From contig JARLGZ010000068.1 of the NCBI GenBank assembly GCA_031292515.1, forward strand, positions 78,381 through 142,380: a stretch of DNA of 64,000 nt, read 5' to 3'. The notes under the pieces are model-generated. The model made no database searches, was not told the DNA's origin, and saw only the letters and a program-made list of their open reading frames with translations. A program made the position numbers and the translations under genes. Source of the stretch: Puia sp. Its GTDB lineage: Bacteria; Bacteroidota; Bacteroidia; Chitinophagales; Chitinophagaceae. Below, piece by piece: positions 63,154-64,000 of the stretch (position 1 is its first letter; every line of letters begins with the position of its first letter).

Positions 63154-63522
63154 TTATTCATTAAAGATGATCTTGCCTTTTGTATAGCCATAGTTACCTT
63201 CTATAATGACTGTTACTGATTCCAAAGTTGCGAGCTCGAGACAGAGCCTCGTTTCCAGGTAAATTTCCGTGCCTGATATTTGATATAGATCATCTCCTTT
63301 TCTAGTCACGTCCACCTTATATTTACCTTGTTTTAAAGTGGTAGGTACCAGCAGGGTTTCGATTTCTACGACGTCATCATCGGAGGTAATTGCCTTGGTG
63401 TCAGCCTTAGCATCGATGCCTTTGTAAATGGTTTCTATATCGTATTCGTCGCTTCGGGCATGAAAACTGGTAATTGCGGAAAACGAGAAAACGAGGATGA
63501 ATAGTAGTAGAATCTTTTTCAT
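63154..63522 (-). CDS. Small exported protein of unknown function
   Basis: The protein has 122 residues with a signal peptide (residues 1-22, MKKILLLFILVFSFSAITSF). The mature part has an acidic stretch (SDDDVVEIE) and beta-type strands such as GKYKVDVTRKGDDLYQ and YLETRLCLELATLES. It does not match a family I know. It is probably periplasmic or outer-membrane-associated. It lies 11 bp upstream of the Cys/His protein on the same strand. Confidence 0.55.
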   Translation of the reverse strand: MKKILLLFILVFSFSAITSFHARSDEYDIETIYKGIDAKADTKAITSDDDVVEIETLLVPTTLKQGKYKVDVTRKGDDLYQISGTEIYLETRLCLELATLESVTVIIEGNYGYTKGKIIFNE

Positions 63523-63613
63523 GATTTGGCGATTAGGCTAAGCTAACCCCTTTCCGACAGTTTTAAAAGAGTGAAAAGACCCTTTTTACTTAGGATGATT
63601 AAAACTGCAATTG

Positions 63614-64000
63614 TCATTGCAATCCCAGTGCGCTTGATCTGATCGAAGAGATTTGCTCTGTCACACGGATCCCGCGGTCCATATCGGGCACGGGGAGGGT
63701 CTGCTGATTTTGCGCGGGTACATAATTGAAATCCAGGATTACATCCTTGTAGAGGCCACCGTCTGCTTTGATATAGCTAAGTTTTACCTGAACATGCTCC
63801 AACAGATAGGCACTATTGTTGGTTACAACGATGCTTAGATTTTTGATGCCGCCAAACGCAGTAAACCTTCAACCAACCCCATAGATATTTTTTTTCGGGC
63901 CTTTGTAGCGTAGGACCAACACATGAGATTCTTCAACCTTGGGAGGAGGAGCCTATATATTTTTCCCTCTGGCAATGATGTCTTCGAAGCATTGAATAAA
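63614..64000 (-). pseudogene. Decayed gene with two in-frame stops, open at window edge
   Basis: On the minus strand one frame runs from the window edge to a TAA/TAG-type end at 63614, reading APPPKVEESHVLVLRYKGP, then GGIKNLSIVVTNNSAYLL and DFNYVPAQNQQTLPVPD. It is broken by a TAG at 63953-63955 and a TGA at 63869-63871. The C-terminal part resembles a Bacteroidota family in which FGGIKNL is followed by a TVTN-type segment and a closing VPDxxRG motif. The piece starting at 63802 alone has no good start codon (TTG). A single extra T near 63862 could explain the second break. The 5' end lies outside the window. Confidence 0.5.

Larger units (their letters stand above)
60817..64000 (+). mobile_element. 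Left end of a probable integrative element at tRNA-Arg
   Basis: The integrase gene immediately after a tRNA, a drop in GC content from about 62.3 kb, and small unrelated genes plus a decayed gene all fit an integrated element. The second attachment copy (a duplicate of the tRNA 3' end) is not in the window, so the right boundary is unknown. Whether the first bases after the tRNA belong to the element cannot be told. Confidence 0.5.

Noticed and set aside
62903..63522. Toxin-antitoxin or effector-immunity pair
   Set aside because: Both small proteins have signal peptides and no known toxin or immunity motif; adjacency alone is not enough.
60817..64000. Prophage
   Set aside because: Only an integrase and small cargo are visible; there are no capsid, tail, terminase or lysis genes.

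Overview
The window is a stretch of bacterial chromosome, most likely from a member of the Bacteroidota and probably the Chitinophagaceae. That placement is inferred from several signs. There are Bacteroidota-type protein families (GSCFA, DUF4294, DUF5686, SpmA-SpmB fusion, EF-G paralogue, SusC-like TonB-dependent receptor, YfiT-like DinB, SMUG2-like glycosylase). The -7 promoter motif TAnnTTTG recurs upstream of genes. No Shine-Dalgarno-type spacing decides the starts I examined. About 56 protein genes, one probable pseudogene and one tRNA gene can be supported. GC content is moderate (roughly half) until about 62.3 kb, where it drops.

Layout. 0-9.3 kb: a truncated beta-helix protein, purE and purK, hppD (tyrosine catabolism), an L,D-transpeptidase with a TonB-like tail, lysC, fbp and a CAP-domain protein. 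9.3-12.8 kb: ABC ATPase, DinB/YfiT enzyme, Nudix hydrolase and folC. 12.8-18.6 kb, all on the minus strand: TonB-like protein, tiny membrane protein, short-chain dehydrogenase with a 3'-end frameshift, radical SAM protein, two membrane proteins sharing a C-terminal module, and a ureohydrolase. 18.8-22.5 kb: cytochrome c maturation genes ccmE and ccmF, then a DUF4294 protein. 22.5-28 kb: heptose adenylyltransferase, flippase-like protein, panD and panC facing a half glycogen-synthase protein, and metK. 28-37.3 kb: Nudix hydrolase, rlmB, HMG-CoA lyase, GSCFA protein, SMUG2-like glycosylase, miaE, bioF, penicillin acylase and a small membrane protein. 37.3-47.5 kb: DUF5686 protein, trhO, purC, TonB-dependent receptor, ychF and SpmAB. 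47.5-58.2 kb is an envelope region: small beta-barrel, OstA/LptA-like protein, MCE protein, two amidases, divergent LptD, an acyltransferase and ung. 58.3-60.5 kb is an EF-G paralogue.

At 60.74 kb a tRNA-Arg(UCU) gene with its own promoter and terminator is followed by a tyrosine integrase and AT-richer cargo: a possible DUF4365-like protein, two small exported proteins and a decayed gene. I read this as the left end of an integrative element that runs past the window.

The most unusual whole-window signal is a set of short tandem repeats of unrelated sequence (7 to 23 bp units) in the gaps between genes. In many cases one unit contains the stop codon of the upstream gene. A subset (AGTGAGTAGT-type) occurs at three separate loci and can form hairpins. 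Other points of note are a CcmE with a cysteine (CxxxY) in place of the usual haem-binding histidine motif, an EF-G paralogue with DTPGY in place of DTPGH, and the frameshifted dehydrogenase.
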